Shown: piece after piece, positions 56,722 through 64,000 of the stretch
How positions within the stretch are numbered: position 1 is the stretch's first letter
How the letters are laid out: each line of letters begins with the position of its first letter
Assembly (NCBI GenBank): GCA_965249775.1
Contig: OZ252253.1
Coordinates: forward strand, 620,001 to 684,000
Length of the DNA: 64,000 bases
Reading direction: 5' to 3'
Origin: UBA822 sp965249775
Lineage (GTDB): Bacteria > Gemmatimonadota > Gemmatimonadetes > Longimicrobiales > Gaopeijiaceae
Program-made: the position numbers and the translations under genes
The notes under the pieces: generated by a model
Databases searched by the model: none
Told to the model about the DNA's origin: nothing
The model's input: only the letters and a program-made list of their open reading frames with translations

Positions 56722-57998
56722 TCCCCCGGCAACGTACTCTCGCCGGTAAGCATATGCTCGAGGGAGTGGGTGTTCATTCGGGAGAGAACGCATCACTGAC
56801 CATGGGGCCGGCCGAAGCGGGTGGTATCCGCTTCCGGCGGGTGGACCTCGATGGGTCTCCCGAGATTCCCGCCGATCTCGATCATGTGGTAGGATGCGAG
56901 ATGGGGACGAGTCTGGGCGCGGGTGACGTGAGGGTACTGACGGTCGAGCATGTAATGGCGGCTCTTTACGCCGCCGACGTCGACCACGCAGTGCTCGAGT
57001 TGCGGGGACCCGAAACGCCGATCCTGGACGGCAGCTTCCAACGTTACCTGGAGGCGGTCTCCGACACGGGCACCGTAGAACTGGAGGCGCCCGCCGAGGT
57101 GATCTCCGTGCATGGGCGGTTGAGCGTGACCACATCAGCTGGGTCATCGTACGTCGTGACGCCGGCAGACGCTCTCCATGTGTCTGCTACAATCGATTTT
57201 GAGCACCAGGCGATCGGTCGGCAGCATAGTGCGTTCGACATGACCGAGGAGGCTTTCCGTCGTGAAATCGCGCCTGCCCGCACGTTCGGGTTCCATCACG
57301 ATGCCGAGGCCCTGCGTGCCCGGGGGCTCGCACAGGGAACTTCCCTCGACAATACCGTCGTTCTAGACGACGAAGGAGTGATGAACGACAGCCTGCGGTT
57401 CGACGACGAATTCGTGAGACATAAGATCGGGGATCTGATCGGGGATTTGGCACTGATCGGTGGACGTGTACGGGGGCACGTCGTGTCCGAGTGCCCGAGC
57501 CATGAGGGGAACATCAAACTTGCGAGGACTCTCTTGAAGCATGCCCAAGCAGCTTCACACGACCTTCCCATCGAGGTCGACCGAATCATGGAGCACCTTC
57601 CGCACCGGTATCCATTCCTTCTGGTGGATCGGATCTTGGAGTTCGAATCCGAGAAGAGGATCGTCGGGCTCAAGAACGTCACAATCAGCGAACCCTACTT
57701 TCAGGGCCACTTCCCGGACCATCCGGTCATGCCGGGAGTTCTCATCATCGAAGCCATGGCACAGGCGGGTGGTCTTCTCCTGATGGACATGGTGTCCGAC
57801 CCCGAAAACAAAGTCGTCTATTTCATGTCCCTGGATAACGTGAAGTGGCGGAAACCGGTCATTCCGGGAGATCAACTTGTCTTCGAGGTCGAAATGATCC
57901 AATTCCGCCGGAATGTGTGCAGGCTTCGAGGTGTCGGGAAGGTGGATGGGAAGGTAGTCGCAGAGGCGGACATGATGGCCGGAATCGTCGATCGATGA
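56718..57998 (+). CDS. Bifunctional LpxC deacetylase / FabZ dehydratase
   Basis: A 426-residue fusion. Residues 1-275 are LpxC, the zinc deacetylase of lipid A synthesis, with LTVEHVMAAL (zinc His), LRFDDEFVRHKIGDLIGDLAL (zinc His and Asp) and SHEGNIKLARTL. Residues 285-426 are FabZ, 3-hydroxyacyl-ACP dehydratase, with EHLPHRYPFLLVDRI, GHFPDHPVMPGVLIIEAMAQAGG (catalytic His and Glu) and VKWRKPVIPGDQL. The fusion links the branch point of fatty acid and lipid A synthesis, both of which use 3-hydroxyacyl-ACP; it is known in Bacteroidota and related phyla. Start: TTG in TTGA overlapping the lpxD stop. An open frame continues upstream but is the shadow of lpxD. Confidence 0.95.
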   Translation: MIPRQRTLAGKHMLEGVGVHSGENASLTMGPAEAGGIRFRRVDLDGSPEIPADLDHVVGCEMGTSLGAGDVRVLTVEHVMAALYAADVDHAVLELRGPETPILDGSFQRYLEAVSDTGTVELEAPAEVISVHGRLSVTTSAGSSYVVTPADALHVSATIDFEHQAIGRQHSAFDMTEEAFRREIAPARTFGFHHDAEALRARGLAQGTSLDNTVVLDDEGVMNDSLRFDDEFVRHKIGDLIGDLALIGGRVRGHVVSECPSHEGNIKLARTLLKHAQAASHDLPIEVDRIMEHLPHRYPFLLVDRILEFESEKRIVGLKNVTISEPYFQGHFPDHPVMPGVLIIEAMAQAGGLLLMDMVSDPENKVVYFMSLDNVKWRKPVIPGDQLVFEVEMIQFRRNVCRLRGVGKVDGKVVAEADMMAGIVDR

Positions 57999-58804
57999 AC
58001 ACGAGCCCTTGGAGTTCGGGAGGGAAGCTCGAGGCCCTTGTCCACTCGACCGCCATTATCGATCCTGACGCTGTTGTGGCTCCGGGTGTGGCAGTGGGCC
58101 CGTATTCCATCATCGGACCAGGCGTCGTGGTCGGACGAGGCACCGTGCTCGGGTCACATGTGCTCGTGGAGCGGGACACGACGCTTGGCGAACAGTGCCA
58201 GGTTGCCCAGGGTGCAGTCATCGGAAGTGATCCCCAAGATCTCAAATACGAGGGAGAGCCTTCCCAACTGCTCGTTGGCGACCGCACTGTGGTGCGCGAA
58301 TACGCCACACTCAATCGTGGAACGCGCGCCTCAGGGAAGACCGTCGTGGGGAGTGACTGCCTGATCATGGCTTATGCTCACGTGGCGCATGACTGTGAAA
58401 TCGGCAACCACGTTGTCCTCTCCAACGCCGTGAACATGGCTGGCCACGTGGTGATCGAGGACTGGGCGATCGTAGGAGGCCTCACGGCGATCCATCAGCA
58501 CGTTCGGATCGGAGCGCATTCGTTCTGTGGTGGCGGATCCAGAGTGCCCCAGGACATACCGCCCTACCTCAAGGTGGCCGGAAATCCGATCAAGCTTTAC
58601 GGGCTCAATAGGGTCGGATTGGAGAGACGAGGCGTCTCCGAGGACGTGAAGCAGGCCTTGAAGCAAGCTTATCAAGTTCTTTTCCAGTCTAAACTTACGT
58701 TAACTAAGGCTCTGGAGGTTGCTGAGACCGAGGTGCATCAAATCCCTGAGGTCCGGCACCTTTTGACGTTCATTCGCTCCAGCGAGCGCGGCGTCACCAC
58801 CTGA
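57995..58804 (+). CDS. lpxA: UDP-N-acetylglucosamine acyltransferase LpxA
   Basis: A 269-residue beta-helix acyltransferase, the first step of lipid A synthesis. Hexapeptide repeats begin VHSTAIIDPDAVVAPGVAVGPYSIIGPGVVVG. Catalytic His lies in AYAHVAHDCEIGNHVVL, and the substrate loop in IGSDPQDLKYEGEPSQLLVGD. The C-terminal helical domain is present (SEDVKQALKQAYQVLFQSKLTLTKALE). ATG 57995 overlaps the stop of lpxC-fabZ (ATGA). Confidence 0.95.
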   Translation: MNTSPWSSGGKLEALVHSTAIIDPDAVVAPGVAVGPYSIIGPGVVVGRGTVLGSHVLVERDTTLGEQCQVAQGAVIGSDPQDLKYEGEPSQLLVGDRTVVREYATLNRGTRASGKTVVGSDCLIMAYAHVAHDCEIGNHVVLSNAVNMAGHVVIEDWAIVGGLTAIHQHVRIGAHSFCGGGSRVPQDIPPYLKVAGNPIKLYGLNRVGLERRGVSEDVKQALKQAYQVLFQSKLTLTKALEVAETEVHQIPEVRHLLTFIRSSERGVTT

Positions 58805-58835
58805 GCGGTCGCGCCTTCTAGCGAAGGGGAGGGCC

Positions 58836-58970
58836 ATGTCGCTGATACGCATTCGCCGGGATCGGAAGAGGAACTGGCTCGATAGGAAAACGGGGTGGTC
58901 TCCTCGGCGGCTCATGCTCCTTCTTGTCGTGCTACTTGCTGCGATGTGGTATCTGAGTGTCGGATTCTGA
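58836..58970 (+). CDS. 44-residue basic single-pass membrane protein
   Basis: A short ORF, MSLIRIRRDRKRNWLDRKTG then SPRRLMLLLVVLLAAMWYL and SVGF, lying between lpxA and lpxB. It has a strongly basic N-terminus and one membrane helix. GGGGAGG stands five bases before the ATG, a near-ideal ribosome binding site. Its stop overlaps the GTG chosen as start of lpxB. I know of no family with certainty. Its context suggests a small subunit or regulator associated with lipid A synthesis. Confidence 0.65.
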   Translation: MSLIRIRRDRKRNWLDRKTGWSPRRLMLLLVVLLAAMWYLSVGF

Positions 58971-60108
58971 CGTACCCGTGCGAATCCGTGAACCGACGAT
59001 CATGGTACTCGCCGGCGAGGCCTCCGGTGATGAGCATGCTGCACGCCTCGTCACATCCCTGAGGGCCCAGTGGCCGCGGAGCCGGTTCGTGGGCATCGGC
59101 GGCCAACGAATGAAGGGCCAGGGCGTGGAGCTGTACGCCGAGCTCGACGGCCTGTCGGTGATGGGAGTCGCCGAGGTCATTCCGCGCCTTCCCTTTCTGC
59201 ACCGACTGAGCCGCCGTCTCATGTCCCTCTTGGACAGTGGAGACGTCGACCTCGTGATTCCAGTCGACTACGCCGGATTCAATCTTCGAATCGCGAGGGC
59301 CGCCCGCCGCCGTGAAGTGCCGGTCCTCTACTATATCGCCCCGAAGGTCTGGGCATGGGGCGCTGGCCGCGCGAAAAAGCTAGCGGCCTACACCAACCGC
59401 TTGGCACTGATTCTTCCATTCGAGGTGGAGGCCCTGGTACGAGCCGGGGCGAACGCCACCTTCGTCGGACATCCCCTCCTGGAGACGCCGGCACCGGAAC
59501 CCGATCGACAAGCGTTCTGCCTCAAGTGGCGTCTCGATGCTCAACGCCCGATTCTGGCGCTGTTGCCGGGATCTAGGCCCCAGGAGTTGCGGCGTCACTT
59601 GCCCGTTTTCCTTGAAACGGGTCGCCGCGTTGAGCAACGAAGCGGCGACGTACAGCTCGTGCTCGCACGCGCTTCATCGATTCCGCCCTCGGCGTTTGGT
59701 GCCCTGAGCGTCCCCGTGGTCGACGACGCTCGAAGCCTTCTCGCTCATTCGGCGGCGGCACTCGTGAAATCTGGCACCGCGACGCTCGAGGCGGCCCTCG
59801 AGGGCACGCCATTCGTCACTGTATACCGGACGCATCCGGTCACATACGCCGTAGCACGACGGTTCCTACGTGTGGACCGTATCGCGTTACCGAACTTGAT
59901 CGCGGGGCGAGATGTCGTACCCGAGGTCCTCCAGAGTCAGGCAACACCCGACCGCCTCGCCGATCTTCTCCTTAGGCTGCTCGAGCCGGACTGCGTTGAG
60001 CGGGCCCAGATGATCACCGGCCTCCGTGGTGTACGGGCTGCACTCGGCGAGGCGGGAGCATCCGCGCGCGTCGCTGGGTTGGCGGCGGATCTTCTGGAGA
60101 ACGCGTGA
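58957..60108 (+). CDS. lpxB: Lipid A disaccharide synthase LpxB
   Basis: A 383-residue GT19 glycosyltransferase that joins UDP-2,3-diacylglucosamine and lipid X. Characteristic segments: VLAGEASGDEHAARLV at the N-terminus, DLVIPVDYAGFNLRIARAA, VLYYIAPKVWAWGAGRAKKLA, FVGHPLLE, LALLPGSRPQELRRHLP and LVKSGTATLEAALEGTPFVTVYRTHP. Start uncertain among GTG 58957, GTG 58978 and ATG 59002. The first overlaps the small upstream ORF by 14 bases. Confidence 0.93.
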   Translation: MSDSDVPVRIREPTIMVLAGEASGDEHAARLVTSLRAQWPRSRFVGIGGQRMKGQGVELYAELDGLSVMGVAEVIPRLPFLHRLSRRLMSLLDSGDVDLVIPVDYAGFNLRIARAARRREVPVLYYIAPKVWAWGAGRAKKLAAYTNRLALILPFEVEALVRAGANATFVGHPLLETPAPEPDRQAFCLKWRLDAQRPILALLPGSRPQELRRHLPVFLETGRRVEQRSGDVQLVLARASSIPPSAFGALSVPVVDDARSLLAHSAAALVKSGTATLEAALEGTPFVTVYRTHPVTYAVARRFLRVDRIALPNLIAGRDVVPEVLQSQATPDRLADLLLRLLEPDCVERAQMITGLRGVRAALGEAGASARVAGLAADLLENA

Positions 60109-60890
60109 AGTCGTTTACGAAGATCGGGCCGGCGGCCTTGGGTCGAATTGAGTCAGCAAGATTGAGCCGCATCGTGCCTGCCGGGTTGAGTCTTGCGGGC
60201 CGATATGTAATCCGGGCTCTCTTTCGAACCTTGCGAGTGAAGAGGACAGGGCAACACATCCTCGCGGAGCCGGGGGAAGGGGGTAGACCGGTCATCTTCG
60301 TCTTCTGGCATGGACGGCTGTTGCCCTTGATCCACGTCCATCGTCATCAAGGCGTCGTGGTGCTGGTCAGTGAACATCGAGATGGGGAATACCTTGCAGG
60401 GCTTCTCCATCACTTCGGCTTCGGGACGGTTCGGGGCTCGAGCACCCGGGGCGGAGTCCGGGGACTGAGAGGACTTCTCAGAGCGGCTCACACTGGATGC
60501 GATCTTGCCATCACGCCCGACGGCCCGCGTGGCCCCAACCGGCAGTTGAAGACAGGGGTGCTGACTGCCGCACGTATGACGGGACTTCCACTCGTCCCGG
60601 TGGCGGTCGGAGTCACGTCCGCGTGGCGAATCCGGAGTTGGGACGGGCTCCTGGTGCCCAAGCCTTTTTCGACCGTGCGGGTCGCCTACGGTTCCCCGAC
60701 TCTCATCCCAAAGGATGCGAACCAGGACGAAATCGACGAGGTGGCCACGTCGCTCCAACAGAGACTAGGCGACCTCTCCGAGCAAGTCGGAGATACGATG
60801 CACCTGGACCAAGTCGAGGACACAGGGCCCCAGACCGAGCCTGCAGACGCCGAGCCTTCGCGCCCATTCGGCGAAACCGGCCTTTCATGA
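60105..60890 (+). CDS. DUF374 acyltransferase-like protein
   Basis: A 261-residue protein of the DUF374/LPLAT superfamily: FWHGRLLPLIHVHR (the usual HxxxD box is altered here), VSEHRDGEYLAGLLHHFGFGTVRGSSTRGGVRGLRGLL (conserved RGSS..GG segment), DLAITPDGPRGPNRQLKTGVLTAARMTGLPLVPVAV. Such genes sit in lipid A clusters of many diderms, where they may add an acyl chain to lipid A or a phospholipid. The substrate is unproven. The GTG start overlaps the lpxB stop, and its own stop overlaps the lpxK ATG. Confidence 0.85.
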   Translation: MKSFTKIGPAALGRIESARLSRIVPAGLSLAGRYVIRALFRTLRVKRTGQHILAEPGEGGRPVIFVFWHGRLLPLIHVHRHQGVVVLVSEHRDGEYLAGLLHHFGFGTVRGSSTRGGVRGLRGLLRAAHTGCDLAITPDGPRGPNRQLKTGVLTAARMTGLPLVPVAVGVTSAWRIRSWDGLLVPKPFSTVRVAYGSPTLIPKDANQDEIDEVATSLQQRLGDLSEQVGDTMHLDQVEDTGPQTEPADAEPSRPFGETGLS

Positions 60891-61915
60891 GAAGCTTACG
60901 CGTGTGGCTCAGGCGATCATGGGACGGACAGAGCGGCCTTTTGGGCCGGCTCACGATCGGGCTCCTGCTCCCCACCGAGGCGCTTTACCGGGGGGCCGTC
61001 GTTATCCGGAATCGGTGTTATGATCTTGGGTTCTTGCCGCAGTCCGAGGGTGGCATTCCCATCATTTCGGTCGGCAACCTCGCGGTCGGCGGAACCGGAA
61101 AAACACCCGTGGCGTCATGGCTCATGACGCACCTCACCACTACGGGACACCGACCCGCGCTCGTCACGCGGGGTTACGGCTCAGACGAAATCCTCCTCTA
61201 CAAGGTCCGGAACCCAGGCGTGCCAGTCGTCGCCCAGAAGTCGAAGATCAAGGGGGTTGCACAAGCGGCCGAGCAGGGTGCCGCCGTGGCCGTTCTGGAT
61301 GACGGTTTCCAGCATCGGGCGGCAAAAAGAGATGTAGATATCGTGCTCCTGGCGGCGGAACAGGGCACATCAGGCCCCTTGCTCCCCCGAGGGCGCTTTC
61401 GGGAGCCGCTGAGCGCCCTGTCGCGTGCCGACGCGATTGTTGTCACCCGAAAGGTGGCAACCCAGGACGAAGCACGTGCGGTGGGGCGCCTGGCCATCGG
61501 CAAGGCGCCCAACGCCGTGTGGGGGCAGATCCATCTCGGGGAGGACGTTTGGACCGAGTTGGAGCCAGACCCGCCGGCCGAAGCCTGCGCCGGACCGCCC
61601 GCCGGCGATCTCCTAGCCGTGTCCAGCATCGCAGAGCCCGACGGGTTCCACGAGATGGTTCGCTCGAAAGCCAGCGGCGTTGTAGAGTGCATGGCCTTCC
61701 CGGATCACCACCCGTTTTCCAATAAGGACGTTCGCCGGATCGCGGAGCGGGCGGCTGGGAGGCCCGTGGTCATCACCGAGAAGGATGCAGTAAAGCTAAG
61801 GACGTTCTCGCAGGACATGCCGAGGACGTACGTTCTGCACATTCAGGTGACATGGGACTTCGGACAGGACGCCGTCATGGAACTCGTTCGGCGGGCCCTC
61901 GATAGGAATCCTTGA
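60887..61915 (+). CDS. lpxK: Tetraacyldisaccharide 4'-kinase LpxK
   Basis: A 342-residue kinase that phosphorylates the lipid A disaccharide at the inner membrane. Walker A: SVGNLAVGGTGKTPVASWL. Family motif VLDDGFQHRAAKRDVDIVLL, then LLPRGRFREPLSALSRADAIVVTRK, and FPDHHPFSNKDVRRI with VITEKDAVKL. An N-terminal membrane-association helix (LLGRLTIGLLLPTEALYRGAVVIRN) is present. ATG 60887 overlaps the stop of the preceding gene (ATGA); an upstream open frame is only shadow sequence. Confidence 0.94.
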   Translation: MRSLRVWLRRSWDGQSGLLGRLTIGLLLPTEALYRGAVVIRNRCYDLGFLPQSEGGIPIISVGNLAVGGTGKTPVASWLMTHLTTTGHRPALVTRGYGSDEILLYKVRNPGVPVVAQKSKIKGVAQAAEQGAAVAVLDDGFQHRAAKRDVDIVLLAAEQGTSGPLLPRGRFREPLSALSRADAIVVTRKVATQDEARAVGRLAIGKAPNAVWGQIHLGEDVWTELEPDPPAEACAGPPAGDLLAVSSIAEPDGFHEMVRSKASGVVECMAFPDHHPFSNKDVRRIAERAAGRPVVITEKDAVKLRTFSQDMPRTYVLHIQVTWDFGQDAVMELVRRALDRNP

Positions 61916-61922
61916 AGAACCC

Positions 61923-62405
61923 ATGAAGATTACGGCCATAGTCGTGGGGCGGGCCGGCGCTCCCTTGAAGGATGCCATACTCGAATATGAAACTCGGGCA
62001 GGACGGTATTGGAAGTTCAAGGTAATCGAGGTTGCGTCGGGCGGAGGGGGGAGAGCGAAAGCTCACCCGCATCGTGCGATCGAGATGGAAGATACCCGTC
62101 TTCTCGCTCGACTCCCCGAGCGCGCGCAGATCGTTGCCCTTACGCGGACTGGGCGAGGCATGAGTTCGACGGATTTGGCCGGTTATCTCGACGATCATGC
62201 CCTCCAGTCGACCCCGGAGGTGTGCTTCGTGATCGGTGGAGCATTCGGTCTCGGCACCGGTATCCTGGACCGAGCTCAAAAACTATGGTCACTCTCCGAA
62301 GCCACGCTTCCGCATGAGCTGGCCCGGCTAGTACTGGCTGAGCAGCTTTATCGGGCCGGCACGATCATCAGAAACGAACCCTACCATAAGAAGGCCGCTA
62401 GGTGA
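61923..62405 (+). CDS. rlmH: 23S rRNA pseudouridine1915 methyltransferase RlmH
   Basis: A 160-residue SPOUT methyltransferase. The trefoil-knot SAM site is visible as CFVIGGAFGLG, and the C-terminus as SLSEATLPHELARLVLAEQLYRAGTIIRNEPYHK. It methylates the pseudouridine at 23S position 1915 in helix 69. Helix 69 lies about 40 nt from the intron insertion site in this genome's 23S gene. Its stop overlaps the next start (GTGA). Confidence 0.95.
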   Translation: MKITAIVVGRAGAPLKDAILEYETRAGRYWKFKVIEVASGGGGRAKAHPHRAIEMEDTRLLARLPERAQIVALTRTGRGMSSTDLAGYLDDHALQSTPEVCFVIGGAFGLGTGILDRAQKLWSLSEATLPHELARLVLAEQLYRAGTIIRNEPYHKKAAR

Positions 62406-64000
62406 ACTTCGAACTTCTGATAGGACGACCCTCGGGCTCACCCCTGTTTCAGGAATATCTGCGCGGGGGCGAGGCCGTCGCCCCCTTCTACTCGGGGCCA
62501 TGGCAGGACCCGAGGGCCTATCGTGCCCTTTTGAAGAGCGTAGACACGCGCTTCGATCCCGAGGCCAGGCGGAGAGCACTCCGGGCCTTGCAAATCCCCG
62601 CGAGCATCGACCCCGAGCGACTCGACCGATGGACCGAGCAGGGCGGCGTCATCGTCACGACCGGCCAACAGCCCGGACTCTTGGGAGGCCCTCTCTACTC
62701 CCTCTACAAGGGCATTTCGGCGATTCGCCTGGCGGAGCAACTCGAGGAGCTACTGGCCCGGCCGGTGCTCCCGGTGTTCTGGGTGGCCTCGGAGGATCAT
62801 GATTGGGATGAGGCGGACCACACCTACGTCATCGACACGGCGAATGAGCTGATCCGTCTTCAGGTCCAAGATCCCGGACACGGCCACCGGGCACTGCACC
62901 GTATCCCTCTCGGTGAAGAGATCCTGGAGGTGGTCGAGCGGGCCGCAGAGAACCTTCCCGAGACAGAGTTCAGCGCTCCCTTCCTCGACCAGCTGCGTGA
63001 TGCCTACAAGCCGGGGGCGACCCTCGCGGATGGCTTTGCCGGCGTTCTTTCCAGTCTCTTGGCACCCCTCGGGATGTGCTTCGCCGACGCGGCCTCGCCC
63101 ACCGTCAAGGAACTCTCGGGACCACTGCTTCTCGAGGAGCTGGCTCGAGCCGAAGCTCATGAGGCGCTGCTCCGGGAGGATACGAGAAAACTCGAAAGCG
63201 CTGGCTATTCCCCTCAGGTGCCCATCTTGGATGGAGCGGTCAACCTCTTCCTGGAGGGTCCCGAGGGGCGGGAGCGGATCTACCGGAACGGGAACGATTT
63301 CGAGCTTCGCCGCTCGCGTGAGTCGGTGTCGGCGGAGGCCGTGCGCGAGCGCGCCCAGTCGGATCCACTCACGCTGAGTCCCAATGTGCTTCTCCGCCCT
63401 GTGGTCGAGAGCACGGTTTTTCCCGTGATCAGCTATGTGGCCGGTCCCGGCGAGACGGCGTATTATGCCCAGATCAAGCGGCTTTTCGAGGCTCACGGAC
63501 TCATGATGCCGGTGATCTATCCCCGGCATGCCGTTACCGTGGTCGAGGCCAAGGTCCGAAAGAAGCTCGACAAGTTCGGCATGGATCTGGAACGTCTGGA
63601 GCGTCCCCTTCACGAAATCATGTCCGACATGGCTCGGGATGAAATGCCCGCCGGTGTGCGTCAGGCTCTCGAAGAGCTCGAGAGTGCTGTGGCTCGTGGC
63701 TCAGATGACCTTCTCACAGCGGCGACGAGTATCGATCCTACGCTGAAGGGTCCGGTCACATCAGCTCGAAACACAGCCCTGTCTGCCTTTCAATCCGCGG
63801 AACGAAAGATCATACAGAGCGTAAAGCGGGAGAACGAAGTGGCCTCGAATCAAATAGAAGTGGCGCAACGCCACCTCTTTCCAGAAGGGCAGCCCCAGGA
63901 GCGCGTTCTGGCTCCTTTGTACTACTTGGTCCGTTACGGGAGTGACTTCGTGGGATCCCTCGCCGAGAGATTTACGGTGGATTTGGCCGAAGAGACGGAG
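62402..64000 (+). CDS. bshC: Bacillithiol biosynthesis cysteine-adding enzyme BshC, truncated by the window end
   Basis: 533 codons are visible without a stop. Recognisable family segments: VTTGQQPGLLGGPLYSLYKGISAIRLAEQLE, FWVASEDHDWDEADHTYVID, LSPNVLLRPVVESTVFPVISYVAGPGETAYYAQIKRLFEAHG and MPVIYPRHAVTVVE. BshC ligates cysteine to glucosaminyl-malate, the last step of bacillithiol formation, a low-molecular-weight thiol. The GTG start overlaps the rlmH stop. Normal length is about 540 residues, so only a few residues are missing. Presence implies bacillithiol as the redox buffer if bshA and bshB exist elsewhere. Confidence 0.93.
   Translation, partial: MNFELLIGRPSGSPLFQEYLRGGEAVAPFYSGPWQDPRAYRALLKSVDTRFDPEARRRALRALQIPASIDPERLDRWTEQGGVIVTTGQQPGLLGGPLYSLYKGISAIRLAEQLEELLARPVLPVFWVASEDHDWDEADHTYVIDTANELIRLQVQDPGHGHRALHRIPLGEEILEVVERAAENLPETEFSAPFLDQLRDAYKPGATLADGFAGVLSSLLAPLGMCFADAASPTVKELSGPLLLEELARAEAHEALLREDTRKLESAGYSPQVPILDGAVNLFLEGPEGRERIYRNGNDFELRRSRESVSAEAVRERAQSDPLTLSPNVLLRPVVESTVFPVISYVAGPGETAYYAQIKRLFEAHGLMMPVIYPRHAVTVVEAKVRKKLDKFGMDLERLERPLHEIMSDMARDEMPAGVRQALEELESAVARGSDDLLTAATSIDPTLKGPVTSARNTALSAFQSAERKIIQSVKRENEVASNQIEVAQRHLFPEGQPQERVLAPLYYLVRYGSDFVGSLAERFTVDLAEETE

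Overview
The window reads as a chromosomal segment of a GC-rich, Gram-negative (two-membrane) bacterium, most likely a member of the Gemmatimonadota or a close relative in the FCB assemblage. This is inferred from combined gene content, not from a database search: a PadR regulator coupled to a duplicated FtsX/MacB permease, a quinoprotein dehydrogenase, VCBS/ASPIC lipoproteins, a TonB-plug lipoprotein, a fused LpxC-FabZ enzyme, McsA/McsB/ClpC and BshC. The 16S gene at 20028-21589 would settle the taxonomy directly.

Region 1 (1-18969) is envelope and accessory functions. It holds a PQQ dehydrogenase, a PadR-controlled ABC-type permease, secreted small proteins, an M23 peptidase and a DUF2914 protein. 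A three-gene set follows: a polytopic membrane protein, a VWA-like lipoprotein and an OmpA-like lipoprotein. Next come a large fused membrane/AsmA-like protein, tRNA-Arg, two tandem VCBS/ASPIC lipoprotein genes (one broken by a single amber codon), an HTH protein, a TonB-plug lipoprotein and an orphan type IV prepilin-like gene.

Region 2 (18982-25590) contains a small membrane-anchored protein, tRNA-His and a complete 16S-23S-5S operon. The operon has a consensus promoter, boxA elements, processing stems and a terminator. The 23S gene is interrupted by a 330-nt group I intron without an ORF, placed after the equivalent of E. coli U1951.

Region 3 (25590-36775) is a mobile island. Two virtually identical 2,495-bp elements (25895-28389 and 32370-34864), each with a tyrosine recombinase and an IS91-type HUH transposase, flank 4 kb of DNA. 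The element ends look like integron recombination cores: GTTGAAC on the left, and GCTCAAC...GTTAGAC on the right. Each copy is followed directly by a one-gene unit whose two ends are inverted complements built on GTTAGAC/GTCTAAC, as in integron gene cassettes (a CPBP protease, and a small membrane protein). No integron integrase is visible. Two IS110-family transposase genes, one frameshifted, lie between the copies. A VanZ-like gene and palindrome-rich noncoding DNA close the island.

Region 4 (36776-64000) is a dense housekeeping block on the plus strand. First come era, a PorV-like outer membrane protein, a DUF5683-like protein, rnr, a GGDEF protein and a zinc-ribbon protein. Then follow prfB (with programmed +1 frameshift), lysS, lolC/E, lolD, mcsA, mcsB, clpC, bamA, ompH/skp, lpxD, lpxC-fabZ, lpxA, a 44-residue membrane protein, lpxB, a DUF374 acyltransferase, lpxK, rlmH and bshC (cut by the window end). 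Many neighbours share start/stop bases (ATGA, GTGA, TTGA). This suggests translational coupling of outer-membrane biogenesis (lipoprotein export, Bam, lipid A) with translation and protein quality control.
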